Assembly: GCA_014075215.1 (NCBI GenBank)
Contig: CP046177.1
Coordinates: 1,674,501 to 1,738,500 of the forward strand
Reading direction: 5' to 3'
Length of the DNA stretch: 64,000 nt
Source of the DNA: Flavobacteriaceae bacterium
GTDB lineage: Bacteria > Bacteroidota > Bacteroidia > Flavobacteriales > Flavobacteriaceae
The position numbers and the translations under genes are program-made. Below, one piece after another: positions 1 through 9,869 of this stretch. Each line of letters begins with the position of its first letter. Positions within the stretch are counted from its first letter, which is position 1. The notes beneath the pieces are model-generated. The model did no database searches. It was not told the DNA's origin and was given only the letters and a program-made list of their open reading frames with translations.

Positions 1-1317
1 TGCTTCCGCTTTCATCAAATGAGCATCGGAAAATCTAAAGAAAATTTCGTGATTTGCAAATCCGCCATATCTTGGATTGTATTTCATGACTCTAATACCT
101 GTTCTTTCATTATTATTAATCAGGCTTGCATTTCCGCTATTGTCTAAAAACTCTCTGGTGAAAACTAATGGAGCTCCGGGTCGGTCAGTTAAAGGAGTTC
201 CGTCATAATTATATTGTTGCCCTATAAGAAACCCGAAACCTATATTAGAACCATCGGCAAAACCGTCGCTGTTAGAGTCGGTACCACCGGGAACACTTGC
301 TAAAGGCAATCCGGCATTTGGCACAAACCCTCTACGTTCTTCTTGTGAGCCACCCTGAACATTAGAGTTAGGATCTCCTTCAAATAAGTCGTAGAATTCT
401 GCTAAAGTAGAGAAACCATTCCAGCCTCCTCCTGTAATTTCCGGAGCACTGTTATAATGAAGACCATTCCAGATTCTATTCCCTACAGATGTCGGAATAA
501 ACCATATAGTTTCATTATCTAACTGCTCTCTGAATATATCAAAATATCCGCTTACTAACGCATATCCTTCCGAAGCAATTTCATTGACAAGCGAAATTAC
601 ACGGTTCATATCCGTAGTATTTACAGCAGCACCTGTATAAACGTGTTTGTTCAATAAAACTTTAGCTAACAAATACCTGGCTGCTGCTTTATTAGCTCTG
701 GAATTTCCCGCTCCCGGAACTTCTGCAGATAGGTTGGTGATAGCACTCTCTAAATCACTGACAATAAAATCAACAGCGGCACTTCCTGTAAGTACCTGGG
801 GATTCTGAGAAGAAGGAGCTGTAGTATCTCTAAACGGAACCTGTCCGAAATTATCTAAAATAATAAACATTCCTAGAGCTCTTAAAAAAGATGCGTGGCC
901 CATTTGTTGTGCATTGGCATTACTTCTCGAATCAAGAATTTGTGAACCTTGTAGTTGGGTTTCGTTCCATTGATTCCAGACATTTAAAATATACTGGTGT
1001 TGAGATGTCCAGTTGTGTTGATGTAATTGTCTCCAGATACCATTATCTCCCCAGTCAGTACCTCTGGTAGGGATTAAAGCAGCATCCGTAGTTACCTCGC
1101 TCAAAGCAAAAAGATTGGCTTGATCTCCTATTTTACCATTTAAACTATTATAAGCATTATCAAGAGCAGCATTTACATCCGCAACTCCGGTAAAGCCACT
1201 TGATAATCTTGAATCGGTTTCTTTAATTTCCAGATCAGTGCAAGAAAATAGCAAAGCAACTGAAATTGAGTAAAGAAAAAAACTATGTAGTTTTTTTATT
1301 GAATTAAATTTTTTCAT
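1..1317 (-). CDS. SusD/RagB-family nutrient-binding outer-membrane lipoprotein (3' end outside window)
   Basis: SusD-like proteins form the surface lid of a SusC transporter and bind the glycan before import. The ATG lies 11 nt after the susC stop. The product opens with a lipoprotein signal ending in LLFSC, so the mature protein is probably lipid-anchored in the outer membrane. The frame stays open for 439 codons to the window edge. Near the edge it reads FRFSDAHLMKAEA, the usual C-terminal-half motif of SusD proteins. The C-terminus is missing only because the window starts here. Family assignment is firm; the substrate is inferred from the neighbouring GH32 and fructokinase genes. Confidence 0.93.
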   Translation of the reverse strand, partial: MKKFNSIKKLHSFFLYSISVALLFSCTDLEIKETDSRLSSGFTGVADVNAALDNAYNSLNGKIGDQANLFALSEVTTDAALIPTRGTDWGDNGIWRQLHQHNWTSQHQYILNVWNQWNETQLQGSQILDSRSNANAQQMGHASFLRALGMFIILDNFGQVPFRDTTAPSSQNPQVLTGSAAVDFIVSDLESAITNLSAEVPGAGNSRANKAAARYLLAKVLLNKHVYTGAAVNTTDMNRVISLVNEIASEGYALVSGYFDIFREQLDNETIWFIPTSVGNRIWNGLHYNSAPEITGGGWNGFSTLAEFYDLFEGDPNSNVQGGSQEERRGFVPNAGLPLASVPGGTDSNSDGFADGSNIGFGFLIGQQYNYDGTPLTDRPGAPLVFTREFLDNSGNASLINNNERTGIRVMKYNPRYGGFANHEIFFRFSDAHLMKAEA

Positions 1318-1328
1318 TTGTTTATTTT

Positions 1329-4300
1329 TTAAAAAGTTATATTAATTCCACCGGAAATAATTCTAGGCCTTGGATAAGCAGCATAATCGATTCCTGCAGA
1401 AGGGATTCCATCTCCAAAATCGCCTGTATTCGTAGTTACTTCCGGATCTAAGCCTTTATAACCGGTAATTAAGAATAAATTCTGCCCTGTCAGGGTCAAT
1501 CTTACTGATTTTAAATACGTTTTTTCTTTCAAAGGAAGGTTATATCCAACAGAAAGAGATTGTAATCTGATAAAATCTCCTTTTTCCAGATATCTGGTTG
1601 AAACTTCTGCCGAAGTACCGGGGTTCTCACCACTGGTTACAACAGATTGTATTACATTTCTTGAAGTGGTAATAGAACCGGAAGTAAAGAAGGCATTAGC
1701 CGTAGCATTATATACATAAAAACCTCCAAACTGACTGGCTAAACTTGCACTCACATCAAAGTTCTTATAGCTGTAAGTCAGAGACAGTCCCGCATTAAAG
1801 TCGGGTAAAGCATCTTTTCCCACAAATTTTTTGTCTAAAGCAGGATCTCCTACACCATCTCCGTTTACATCAGCATAGGTTGGCAATCCGTTAACCAAAC
1901 CTGTAAACTCTGCCATATAAAATGAAAATAATGATTGACCTGCTGCTATTCTTTGTGCAAAAGCATTCGTAAGGCCGGCACCTCTAATGGGGCCAATATC
2001 GGCGACTCTATTTGTACCGGTAATTTCATTGTGATTGTATGAGATATTAAATGATGTTGAAAATGAAGAATCTTCGGTATTAAGGAAATCATAATTCAAC
2101 CCTAATTCAACCCCTTGATTGATTACTTTGCCATCCGATAAGTTCTGGAACACGAAAAACGGAGGTAATGCCGGTGCTGCAGCCCCTGAAAAGAACAAAA
2201 GATCTCTGGTCTCTTTTCTATAAATGTCAATACTTCCACTAAATCTGTCATTATCAAAACCAAAATCAAAACCAAAATTTAAATCCAGAGTAGATTCCCA
2301 TTTTAAATCAGGGTTGTCATTTCCCGCGAAACCTAAGCCCGGAGTATTGATACTTCCGTCATCATTAATTCCGGGTTGCACAAAACGCTGTCTTAAAGCA
2401 AAATTACCGTGGCCTAATCCATCCTGATTACCTACAATACCAGCTCCCACTCGTAGTTTTAGAGTAGAAAAAGTATCTCCTATAAAGTCTTCCTGATCCA
2501 ATTTCCACGCAAATGCGCCTGAAGGGAAGAACCCATATCGGTTGTTCGAACCAAATCTGGAGGAACCGTCAGCTCTTACAGTTGCAGTAAGCAAATATTT
2601 TTCTTTAAACGTAAGATTTGCTCTGGCAAAGAACGATTGTAACTCATCAGTAGTATCAAAAGTATCGCTCCAGAAAGAACTTACACCATTTGCACTTGCA
2701 ACTGAAAGTGTTTCCGTATTGGTAATAGTAGGGAACAGTCTTGTGATAAATGATCCTCCGCTATGGAACCCGAAACTCTGAAAGCTACCCGTAATAGAAC
2801 TAGCTATAGTTGAACGAGCTTGTCTTAGGTTTGTTGCAATCTGATTCAGATCTGTAGAACCAAATCCCCATCCTTGAGAGTTAAAACCGGAGTTTTGGAA
2901 ATCCTGATAAGAATATCCGGCAACGGCGTCTAATTTTAGAACTCCAAACTCTTTTACATAGTTAGCTGTCCACTCCAGAAGTTTACTTTCGGTTTCCAAT
3001 ACATTGTAAGAGCCCTGACCATTACCGGAAACTCTGTTAATTCCGTTCACATTTGCATTAAACACACTGGTAGCGGAAGCATCAAATTTATCATATCCCA
3101 AATTTACTTTGGTACTAAGTTCATCAATGATCTTATAACCGGCTGAGAAATTGATTAAGTACCTTTCTGCATTTGACCTACTTTGATAACTATTTAACAA
3201 GTTAGCAGGGTTTAATGCACCTCCACCTGCATCAAAAGTAGGGTCATCGGGCCATGTAGGGTTAGCAAGATATGCAGCTCCGATTAAATCACCGTTGAAT
3301 CCAGCTGTAGAACTGATAGGTGCCGCATCATCATTTACTCTTGAAATACTGGCTTGTAAATTCAGTGTCAACTTGTCTTTAAAAAACAGGTGTTGCGCAT
3401 TGATTCTACCTGTAATACGCTCTTGGCCTGAGTTTTCTATTATCCCTTCCTGATTTCCATAACTAAATGTAGCTCTTACATTTCCTTTCCTGTAACTTCT
3501 GGAATAGCTAAAATCGTTTGTTACGGAAAGAGCTCTTCTGCTTATAACATCCTGCCAATCGGTATTACTTCCGAAATTTAGAGCAGCGCTATCTCCTCCA
3601 AATTGGGTAATAGCAGCCAAATATTGTGGGCCGTTTAAAAGATCATAAGTTTCTCTGGCTTCTGAAACACTAAAAGTAGAATTAAGTTCAAACTTTCCCT
3701 GTCTGCTACCTTTCCCGCTTTTTGTTACGATAATAACTACTCCATTTGCTCCTCTGGATCCATAAATAGCCGTAGCAGAAGCATCTTTAAGGATGTTGAT
3801 ACTTTCTATATCATTTGGGTTGATGAAGTTTAACGGGTTTTTTGCATTACCTCCTCCAAAAGCAATATCTCCGGGAGCAGGTGTCCCTCCACCTGATAAA
3901 GGAATGCCGTCTACTACAAATAACGGGTTATTATTAGATCGGATTGAATTGGAACCTCTGATTCTAAATGCGATTCCTGCACCAGGTTCACCGGTTGCTT
4001 GCGTAATCTGAACTCCGGCAGTTTTTCCCTGAATCAACTGTTCGGGAGAAGCAACAATACCTTTGTTAAAACTTTCAGAGGTAACAGAACTTACCGATCC
4101 TGTTGCGTCTTTGATAGTAGTTTTACCATATCCTATGACTACTATCTCATCTAATTGGGTCGAATCTTCAGCCAGCGTTACATCTATTATTGTTTGCCCG
4201 CCGACAGGAACTTCTTGTGTTGTGTATCCCAGATAGCTAAAAACAAGCACAGCATCTGAAGATTGGACCGTGATGGTATAATTACCATCCAAATCTGTTT

Positions 4301-4457
4301 GAGTCCCTGTAGAAGTACCTTTAACTTGTACGGTAACTCCAGGCAAGGGCCCCGAACTATCAGAAACAGTACCTTTTACAGTTGTTTGACCATAAGCTAT
4401 ACTTCCAATGAGTATAAGAATGGGCAATAAAAAACTTTTACGTAAATTACTTTTCAT
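1329..4457 (-). CDS. SusC/RagA-family TonB-dependent outer-membrane transporter
   Basis: 1042 aa, normal size for SusC. Order of parts: signal peptide (about residues 1-23), a carboxypeptidase-regulatory-like beta-sandwich (about 25-95), a TonB-box-like segment around DEIVVIGYG, a plug domain (about 115-245), then a large beta-barrel ending in aromatic Phe. It should import an oligosaccharide across the outer membrane using TonB energy and pair with the SusD gene immediately downstream. A perfect 26-bp palindrome resembling a LacI operator lies 139 bp upstream of the start, so repression by the divergent LacI-type regulator is likely. The substrate is not readable from the sequence. Confidence 0.95.
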   Translation of the reverse strand: MKSNLRKSFLLPILILIGSIAYGQTTVKGTVSDSSGPLPGVTVQVKGTSTGTQTDLDGNYTITVQSSDAVLVFSYLGYTTQEVPVGGQTIIDVTLAEDSTQLDEIVVIGYGKTTIKDATGSVSSVTSESFNKGIVASPEQLIQGKTAGVQITQATGEPGAGIAFRIRGSNSIRSNNNPLFVVDGIPLSGGGTPAPGDIAFGGGNAKNPLNFINPNDIESINILKDASATAIYGSRGANGVVIIVTKSGKGSRQGKFELNSTFSVSEARETYDLLNGPQYLAAITQFGGDSAALNFGSNTDWQDVISRRALSVTNDFSYSRSYRKGNVRATFSYGNQEGIIENSGQERITGRINAQHLFFKDKLTLNLQASISRVNDDAAPISSTAGFNGDLIGAAYLANPTWPDDPTFDAGGGALNPANLLNSYQSRSNAERYLINFSAGYKIIDELSTKVNLGYDKFDASATSVFNANVNGINRVSGNGQGSYNVLETESKLLEWTANYVKEFGVLKLDAVAGYSYQDFQNSGFNSQGWGFGSTDLNQIATNLRQARSTIASSITGSFQSFGFHSGGSFITRLFPTITNTETLSVASANGVSSFWSDTFDTTDELQSFFARANLTFKEKYLLTATVRADGSSRFGSNNRYGFFPSGAFAWKLDQEDFIGDTFSTLKLRVGAGIVGNQDGLGHGNFALRQRFVQPGINDDGSINTPGLGFAGNDNPDLKWESTLDLNFGFDFGFDNDRFSGSIDIYRKETRDLLFFSGAAAPALPPFFVFQNLSDGKVINQGVELGLNYDFLNTEDSSFSTSFNISYNHNEITGTNRVADIGPIRGAGLTNAFAQRIAAGQSLFSFYMAEFTGLVNGLPTYADVNGDGVGDPALDKKFVGKDALPDFNAGLSLTYSYKNFDVSASLASQFGGFYVYNATANAFFTSGSITTSRNVIQSVVTSGENPGTSAEVSTRYLEKGDFIRLQSLSVGYNLPLKEKTYLKSVRLTLTGQNLFLITGYKGLDPEVTTNTGDFGDGIPSAGIDYAAYPRPRIISGGINITF

Positions 4458-4596
4458 AATTGAAGTTTAATTGAGTTGAAACATGAATATCTTAAAGAAT
4501 AAAGATATACATTAATTATTAATTAATTATAGATTAACGTGCAAATTGTGTTTTTTTTTTAATGAAACAAAATAAATAATACTAAAATATAACGAA

Positions 4597-4622
4597 AAAA
4601 ACCGAAAACGTTTTCGGTTTTT
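4597..4622. promoter_or_regulatory. LacI-family operator upstream of susCD
   Basis: A perfect 26-bp palindrome centred on CGAAAACGTTTTCG, with a central CG typical of LacI/GalR operators. The same 14-bp core recurs at 6154-6167, before the GH65-GH32 operon. That places one site in front of each transcription unit of the locus and suggests co-regulation by the LacI protein encoded between them. Binding is inferred. Confidence 0.8.
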
Positions 4623-4752
4623 GAAAAGTAGTTGGCGGCTTGCAATAGTTTTTTTGAGAATTTTTTTGCGAAAAATGTTAGTGTACATAACAAAAAACAA
4701 TCTAAAAGATGCTGGTTTAACCCGGATTCTGCATTAGAAAACCTATTACAAA

Positions 4753-4767
4753 TTGAAACCGTTTCAA
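4753..4767. promoter_or_regulatory. Possible secondary operator (TTGAAAC-C-GTTTCAA)
   Basis: An inverted repeat of 7-bp arms around one base, in the susC-lacI intergenic region. It resembles LacI-family half-sites but differs from the CGAAAACGTTTTCG core in sequence and spacing. It could be an autoregulatory site or chance. Confidence 0.3.
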
Positions 4768-4863
4768 AATATATTGTTTCACTGCATTTTTGAAATGAAC
4801 CGGTACTACGCTATATTATTGTTTTAACCTCACAGAAAATCAATTTTTGTATGGATATAGTAT

Positions 4864-5027
4864 GAGACCTTTGCCATATTGATTTGGCAGAAAAGTTCGA
4901 CGTCCGAAGAACATTTTGAACCGGAATAACCTGTTGGTTTTGAGGGTTTAAAACTTGCAAGAAGGAAGAAATTTGAAATCAAATCAATTTAAATGCGGAA
5001 TATATCACTATTTTTGACAAAGGTCTC
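4864..5027 (+). mobile_element. MITE-like element, copy 1 (164 bp)
   Basis: Bounded by GAGACCTTTG and its complement CAAAGGTCTC, with AGTAT directly repeated on each side (4859-4863 and 5028-5032) as a 5-bp target duplication. It is homologous along its length to the copies at 18600, 38960 and 53594. It encodes nothing plausible, so it is probably moved by a transposase encoded elsewhere. It sits between susC and lacI, ending about 100 bp before the lacI start. Confidence 0.88.
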
Positions 5028-5125
5028 AGTATATTATTTAGGAATTAAGTATCTTTCCTTCCGGATTATTAAAGTATGTGTATGTTATACTCATTTTTGA
5101 TTTATGTGGAAATTATACTAATAGT

Positions 5126-6142
5126 ATGACTCTAAAAAAAATAGCAGATAAGTTGGGGCTCTCCATAGGAACCGTTTCTAAAGCTTTAAAAGATTACCCT
5201 GATATTAGTGAGAATACAAAAAAAAGAGTATTGACTCTTGCCGAAGAATTGCATTACAGGCCCAACTCTTTTGCACAGAGTTTACGAAATAATGAATCTA
5301 AAGTTGTCGGGCTTATAATTCCGGAGATTACTCATGATTTTTTTGCAAAAGTGATTCACGGAGTTGTAGATGCTGCCAAAGAAAATGGATATGTGATTAT
5401 TCTTCTTCAATCTGATGATTTTTATGAAAATGAAAAAGAACAGCTCGATTTGCTTTTAGACAAAAATGTAGATGGGATATTAATTTCCCTTTCCAATACT
5501 ACTACTAACGTAAATCATATAAAAGAAGTCATTGACAGAGGAATTCCGGTGGTTCTATACGATAAGATATTTAAATTGTTAGATTGTTCAAAAGTGATTG
5601 TTAATGACAGGAAAGCAGCATACAACGCAACATCACATTTAATTAGGGGAGGATGTAAAAAAATAGCTCATATCAGAGGTAATTTAGATCCTCAAACTAC
5701 TATTGATCGTTTTTTGGGGTATAAAGCAGCTATTGAAGATAGCGATCTTGAATATGACGAATCACTTGTGTATACAATTGATGGTTTATCTTTTGAAAAC
5801 GGATATCAAGTAGCCGAACAGATGATGAAAGACCACAAAGACATTGATGGTGTTTTTGCGTTTACGGATATTATTGCTGCCGGAGTATTGATGAGATTAA
5901 AAGAATTGCAGATTGCCATACCTTCACAAGTGTCCATTGTTGGTTTTAGTAATTGGTTTCTAACAAATGTAACAACTCCGAAACTAACAACAGTTGACCA
6001 GCCGGGCTATGAAATGGGTCGAAAGGCATTTGAATTGTTGCTCAAAGAAATGAAAGCTAAAAAAGAAATGATTTCACATACAAAAGAAATTGTTGAACTG
6101 TCCACAAATCTCATTATAAGAGATTCCACCAAAGTAGTTTAA
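5126..6142 (+). CDS. LacI/GalR-family transcriptional regulator
   Basis: The N-terminal helix-turn-helix begins MTLKKIADKLGLSIGTVSKA, the canonical LacI DNA-binding motif, followed by a hinge and a periplasmic-binding-like sensor domain (about residues 60-335). A start at 5078 would add 16 residues without homology, so the ATG at 5126 is preferred, giving 338 aa of normal family length. It is divergent from susCD and upstream of the GH65-GH32-MFS-kinase operon. The two CGAAAACGTTTTCG palindromes are its likely operators. The inducer is probably a sugar or sugar phosphate from the pathway; this is inference. Confidence 0.93.
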   Translation: MTLKKIADKLGLSIGTVSKALKDYPDISENTKKRVLTLAEELHYRPNSFAQSLRNNESKVVGLIIPEITHDFFAKVIHGVVDAAKENGYVIILLQSDDFYENEKEQLDLLLDKNVDGILISLSNTTTNVNHIKEVIDRGIPVVLYDKIFKLLDCSKVIVNDRKAAYNATSHLIRGGCKKIAHIRGNLDPQTTIDRFLGYKAAIEDSDLEYDESLVYTIDGLSFENGYQVAEQMMKDHKDIDGVFAFTDIIAAGVLMRLKELQIAIPSQVSIVGFSNWFLTNVTTPKLTTVDQPGYEMGRKAFELLLKEMKAKKEMISHTKEIVELSTNLIIRDSTKVV

Positions 6143-6153
6143 AAGTGTGAAAT

Positions 6154-6167
6154 CGAAAACGTTTTCG
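6154..6167. promoter_or_regulatory. LacI-family operator upstream of the GH65 operon
   Basis: A perfect 14-bp palindrome, CGAAAACGTTTTCG, 12 bp after the lacI stop and about 90 bp before the GH65 start. It is identical to the core of the susC operator, so it probably controls the catabolic operon. Confidence 0.8.
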
Positions 6168-6256
6168 CTTGATAAATCTCAGATAATAATCGAATAATTT
6201 TTATTTTAGGAACAATAGCAATTAATTTTATTACCAACCAAATTTTTATAACTATT

Positions 6257-8290
6257 ATGAAAAAAACAGTAATCTTTTTTTCGGTGTTTATTTGTTTACA
6301 ATTGAATGCTCAGCATGATGAATGGAACATCGCTACCAAAACCCCTGAAAATTATACCGGAGTTGTAGTGGCAAATGGAAGGATAGGTATTTTACCTTCG
6401 AAAAACCCTTTTGAAATTGAACAAATCATTCTCAATAATGTTTATGATAAAGAAGCTCCTTTGGGAGTCAGTAGAATTTTAAAAGGGATGAATTTTGCCG
6501 ATCTTGAATTGGAAATAAACGGAGAGAAAATTACACCTGATAATATATCGGACTGGAAACAAACGCTGCATATGAAAAAGGCAGGTTTTACCACTGAATT
6601 TAATTTTAAAGACAAAGCGAAAATAAAATATACTTTATATGCTTTACGAAATGTACCTTACTCGGGTTACATAGATATTTCCGTACAAGCCAAAAAGAAA
6701 ATTTCAATAAAAGCGACTGCTATCATAGACACTCCCGAAGAGTATTTAAACCCATTGAGTACTTTTAGAGTGTTAAGAGATCTGGAAACGACAATGCCTA
6801 TTTTACAAACAGTAGCAAAAAGCAGGTTAGGAAAGCATACGGTAGCTTCTTCCGGAACGTTTATCTGGGAAGGAATTAATAGTACCAGAGAACACCAACG
6901 CCCCGAACTTGTTCATACGAAAGTATCCGAATATAAAAATACAGTGTCATTTGAAAAAGAAATAGCGAGAGGTATGTCTCTGGATTTTGCATGGACAGCT
7001 GCACAGTGTACAACGCAAGATTTTGATGATCCGCAAACCGAATCGGAGCGTTTTGTTATTTTTAACTTATTGACACCGAAGAAAGATTTGCTTCAACAAC
7101 ATTTCGATCTTTGGAATGAATTATGGCAAGGGGATATTCGTATTGAAGGAGATTTGCAATCGCAACAGGATATTCGTTTGGGGCTATACCATTTATATTC
7201 TTTTTCAAGAGCGGATTCCAATCTGAGTATAGCACCCATGGGATTATCGTCCCAGAATTATAACGGCCATATTTTTTGGGATACGGAATTGTGGATGTAT
7301 CCACCACTTCTTCTATTGAATCAGGGCATAGCACGTTCTTTAATGAATTATAGATCGGACCGATTGGAAAAAGCAAAACAAAAAGCCAGAAATTTTGGCT
7401 ATCGCGGAGCCATGTTCCCCTGGGAAAGTGATGATACCGGGGAGGAAGCCACTCCTGCGTGGGCACTTACAGGTATATTTGAGCATCATATTACGGCAGA
7501 TGTAGCCATTGCTTTTTGGAATTTTTACAGGGTAACACAAAACAGTGATTGGCTGAAAGAGCGCGGTTATCCGCTGTTAAAAGAAGTGGCAGATTACTGG
7601 GTAAGCAGGGCGACCCGAAATAACGATGGCATCTATAGTATCAAAAATGTAGTAGGGGCAGATGAGTTTGCTCCAAATGTTACTGACAATGCTTTTACCA
7701 ATGGTTCGGCTATAAAAGCGTTGGAATATGCTACTTTGGCAGCAAAAAAAATAAATCGTACGCCAAACCCGGAATGGTTAAACGTTGCTAAAAAAATAAG
7801 AATCCTTCGATTTGAAGACGGTACCGTCAGAGGACACAGTACATATGACGGGGATAGAATTAAGCAAGCAGATGTCAACCTGCTCACCTACCCGTTGGGA
7901 GTTATAAAAGATAAAGAAACCATCCTAAAAAACTTACGATATTACGAACCTAAATTAGCAGAAGAAGGGCCGGCAATGGCACAGGCTGTATTTTCAGTCA
8001 TATATGCTCGTTTGGGGAATGCGGAAGAAGCTTATCGCCTGTTCAAAAGAGGGTACGAACCAAATAAGCGCCCCCCTTTCGGCGCATTGGCTGAAGCGGC
8101 AACGAGCAATAACCCTTATTTTGCTACGGGAGCAGGAGGGATGTTACAGGCTGTTATTTTTGGTTTTGGTGGCCTGTACATTACGGAAGATGGTGTGGTA
8201 CAAAAGAATCCGATATTACCAAAGCAGTGGAAATCCCTCACCATTACAGGTGTTGGCCCTGACAGGAAAACATTTAAGATTGAAAAGTAA
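6257..8290 (+). CDS. GH65-family glycoside hydrolase, exported
   Basis: 677 aa with a signal peptide (about residues 1-18, ending NAQ). The (alpha/alpha)6-barrel motifs of GH65 are clear: GHIFWDTELWMYP, FPWESDDTGEE, then GADEF with the likely general acid Glu470. Glu613, in ALAEAATSNNPYF, fits the general base of GH65 hydrolases; phosphorylases of the family lack a base Glu there, so this is probably a hydrolase. Characterised flavobacterial relatives cleave alpha-1,2-glucosides such as kojibiose, but specificity varies in the family. It is the first gene of an operon with GH32, a porter and fructokinase, which hints at a glucosylated sucrose or fructoside. The substrate is inference. Confidence 0.85.
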   Translation: MKKTVIFFSVFICLQLNAQHDEWNIATKTPENYTGVVVANGRIGILPSKNPFEIEQIILNNVYDKEAPLGVSRILKGMNFADLELEINGEKITPDNISDWKQTLHMKKAGFTTEFNFKDKAKIKYTLYALRNVPYSGYIDISVQAKKKISIKATAIIDTPEEYLNPLSTFRVLRDLETTMPILQTVAKSRLGKHTVASSGTFIWEGINSTREHQRPELVHTKVSEYKNTVSFEKEIARGMSLDFAWTAAQCTTQDFDDPQTESERFVIFNLLTPKKDLLQQHFDLWNELWQGDIRIEGDLQSQQDIRLGLYHLYSFSRADSNLSIAPMGLSSQNYNGHIFWDTELWMYPPLLLLNQGIARSLMNYRSDRLEKAKQKARNFGYRGAMFPWESDDTGEEATPAWALTGIFEHHITADVAIAFWNFYRVTQNSDWLKERGYPLLKEVADYWVSRATRNNDGIYSIKNVVGADEFAPNVTDNAFTNGSAIKALEYATLAAKKINRTPNPEWLNVAKKIRILRFEDGTVRGHSTYDGDRIKQADVNLLTYPLGVIKDKETILKNLRYYEPKLAEEGPAMAQAVFSVIYARLGNAEEAYRLFKRGYEPNKRPPFGALAEAATSNNPYFATGAGGMLQAVIFGFGGLYITEDGVVQKNPILPKQWKSLTITGVGPDRKTFKIEK

Positions 8291-8307
8291 TGTGTAAAAT
8301 ATACCGT

Positions 8308-9819
8308 ATGAAGTACTATGCTTTTGCACTGTCTTCCCTATTTTTAATATCGTGCCAAAAAAATAAGCAATCTTCCCCCAAACCCAAAGACATGAAAATT
8401 GATAGTAGCTTTGTAAAAACAGGAGAGCAATATAGACCTGCCTTTCATTTTACTCCTGAAAAAAACTGGATGAATGACCCCAATGGTATGGTATATTATC
8501 AGGGAGAATATCATCTTTTTTATCAATATTATCCTAAGGATAATGTGTGGGGGCCGATGCACTGGGGACATGCGGTATCTAAAAATTTAATACATTGGGA
8601 AAGATTGCCGATAGCTATCTACCCTGATTCCTTAGGATATATTTTTAGCGGTAGCGCAGTCATTGATTGGGATAATACCTCCGGGTTGGGGTCTGAGGAG
8701 AATCCTCCTATGGTAGCTATATATACATATCATGACCCTGTTGGAGAAAAATCAGGGATAGATACATTTCAAAGCCAGGCAATAGCGTATAGTCTTGATA
8801 AGGGAAGATCGTGGACAAAATATTCAAAAAACCCGGTAATATCCAATCCGGGTATCAGAGATTTTAGAGATCCAAAAGTTTTTTGGTATTCCGAAAAAAA
8901 GAAATGGATCATGACTTTGGCTGTAAAAGACCATGTCAATTTTTACAGTTCTGAAAATTTAAAAGACTGGAAGTTAGAGAGTGAGTTCGGACAAAATAAC
9001 GGAGCTCACGGCGGTGTTTGGGAATGTCCTGATCTTTTTTCTATGTATGATGATGAAGGGAATTTGAAATGGGTGCTGCTGGTGAGTATCAATCCCAATG
9101 GACCCCAGGGAGGTTCTGCAATACAGTATTTTGTCGGAGATTTTAACGGAAGTGCTTTTTTACCGGATCATACGGAGATAAAATGGGTTGATTACGGAGC
9201 GGATAATTATGCGGGAGTTACCTTTAGCGATATTCCTAAGGAAGACGGCCGAAGAATATTTATAGGCTGGATGAGTAATTGGCAATATGCACAGGTTGTG
9301 CCTACCGAGACCTGGAGAAGTGCTATGACATTGCCTCGAAAACTCGCGCTGAAAAACAATAATGGAGTTTATCACTTGCATTCAAAACCCGTTCGGGAAA
9401 TTGATACCATTTTTGAATCACCTGTTGATGTCGAATCAAATACATATCAATCGGATAGCTCTTCCTATTTTATTGAGATCTGCGGAGAACTGACAAAGGG
9501 TACCATAACGCTTTCAAATGGCCTGGGAGAATCTTTTACGATAACTATTGATAAAGGACAACTATTTACAGATAGAACTTATGCGGGAAAAAATTCATTT
9601 CACCCGGAATTTGCTAAAATTCACAAGGCACCGATGCTCCACGATACCATATCGAAGCTCCGATTGTTTGTAGATACTTCTTCCGTAGAAATGTTTATTA
9701 ATGACGGGGAGTTAGTGATGACAGAACTGATGTTTCCTACCGGATCTTTACATACAATCACCACAAAAGGAATTAATAGATTTAGATTTTTTGAACTTAA
9801 ATCGATTTGGAATCAATAG
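8308..9819 (+). CDS. GH32-family beta-fructosidase lipoprotein (levanase/invertase/fructanase)
   Basis: The preferred ATG at 8308 gives a lipoprotein signal, MKYYAFALSSLFLISC, and a 503-aa protein; the upstream ATG at 8290 overlaps the GH65 stop and spoils the signal. GH32 catalytic motifs are present: WMNDPN with nucleophile Asp57, FRDP with Asp188 (transition-state stabiliser) and WECPD with acid/base Glu239. A C-terminal beta-sandwich module follows. It should release fructose from sucrose or fructans at the cell surface or in the periplasm. The downstream porter and fructokinase fit fructose as the product. Confidence 0.93.
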   Translation: MKYYAFALSSLFLISCQKNKQSSPKPKDMKIDSSFVKTGEQYRPAFHFTPEKNWMNDPNGMVYYQGEYHLFYQYYPKDNVWGPMHWGHAVSKNLIHWERLPIAIYPDSLGYIFSGSAVIDWDNTSGLGSEENPPMVAIYTYHDPVGEKSGIDTFQSQAIAYSLDKGRSWTKYSKNPVISNPGIRDFRDPKVFWYSEKKKWIMTLAVKDHVNFYSSENLKDWKLESEFGQNNGAHGGVWECPDLFSMYDDEGNLKWVLLVSINPNGPQGGSAIQYFVGDFNGSAFLPDHTEIKWVDYGADNYAGVTFSDIPKEDGRRIFIGWMSNWQYAQVVPTETWRSAMTLPRKLALKNNNGVYHLHSKPVREIDTIFESPVDVESNTYQSDSSSYFIEICGELTKGTITLSNGLGESFTITIDKGQLFTDRTYAGKNSFHPEFAKIHKAPMLHDTISKLRLFVDTSSVEMFINDGELVMTELMFPTGSLHTITTKGINRFRFFELKSIWNQ

Positions 9820-9869
9820 GGATCTGTTAATACTAAACTTGTTTAAACGAGTTCACTAAGTAAAAAACA

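Noticed and set aside
6257..8290. GH65 product as a phosphorylase
   Set aside because: A Glu at 613, where hydrolases carry the general base, and an export signal (phosphorylases are cytoplasmic) both favour a hydrolase.
8004..8297. ORF overlapping the GH65 3' end on the plus strand
   Set aside because: An out-of-frame shadow of the GH65 gene with no domain.
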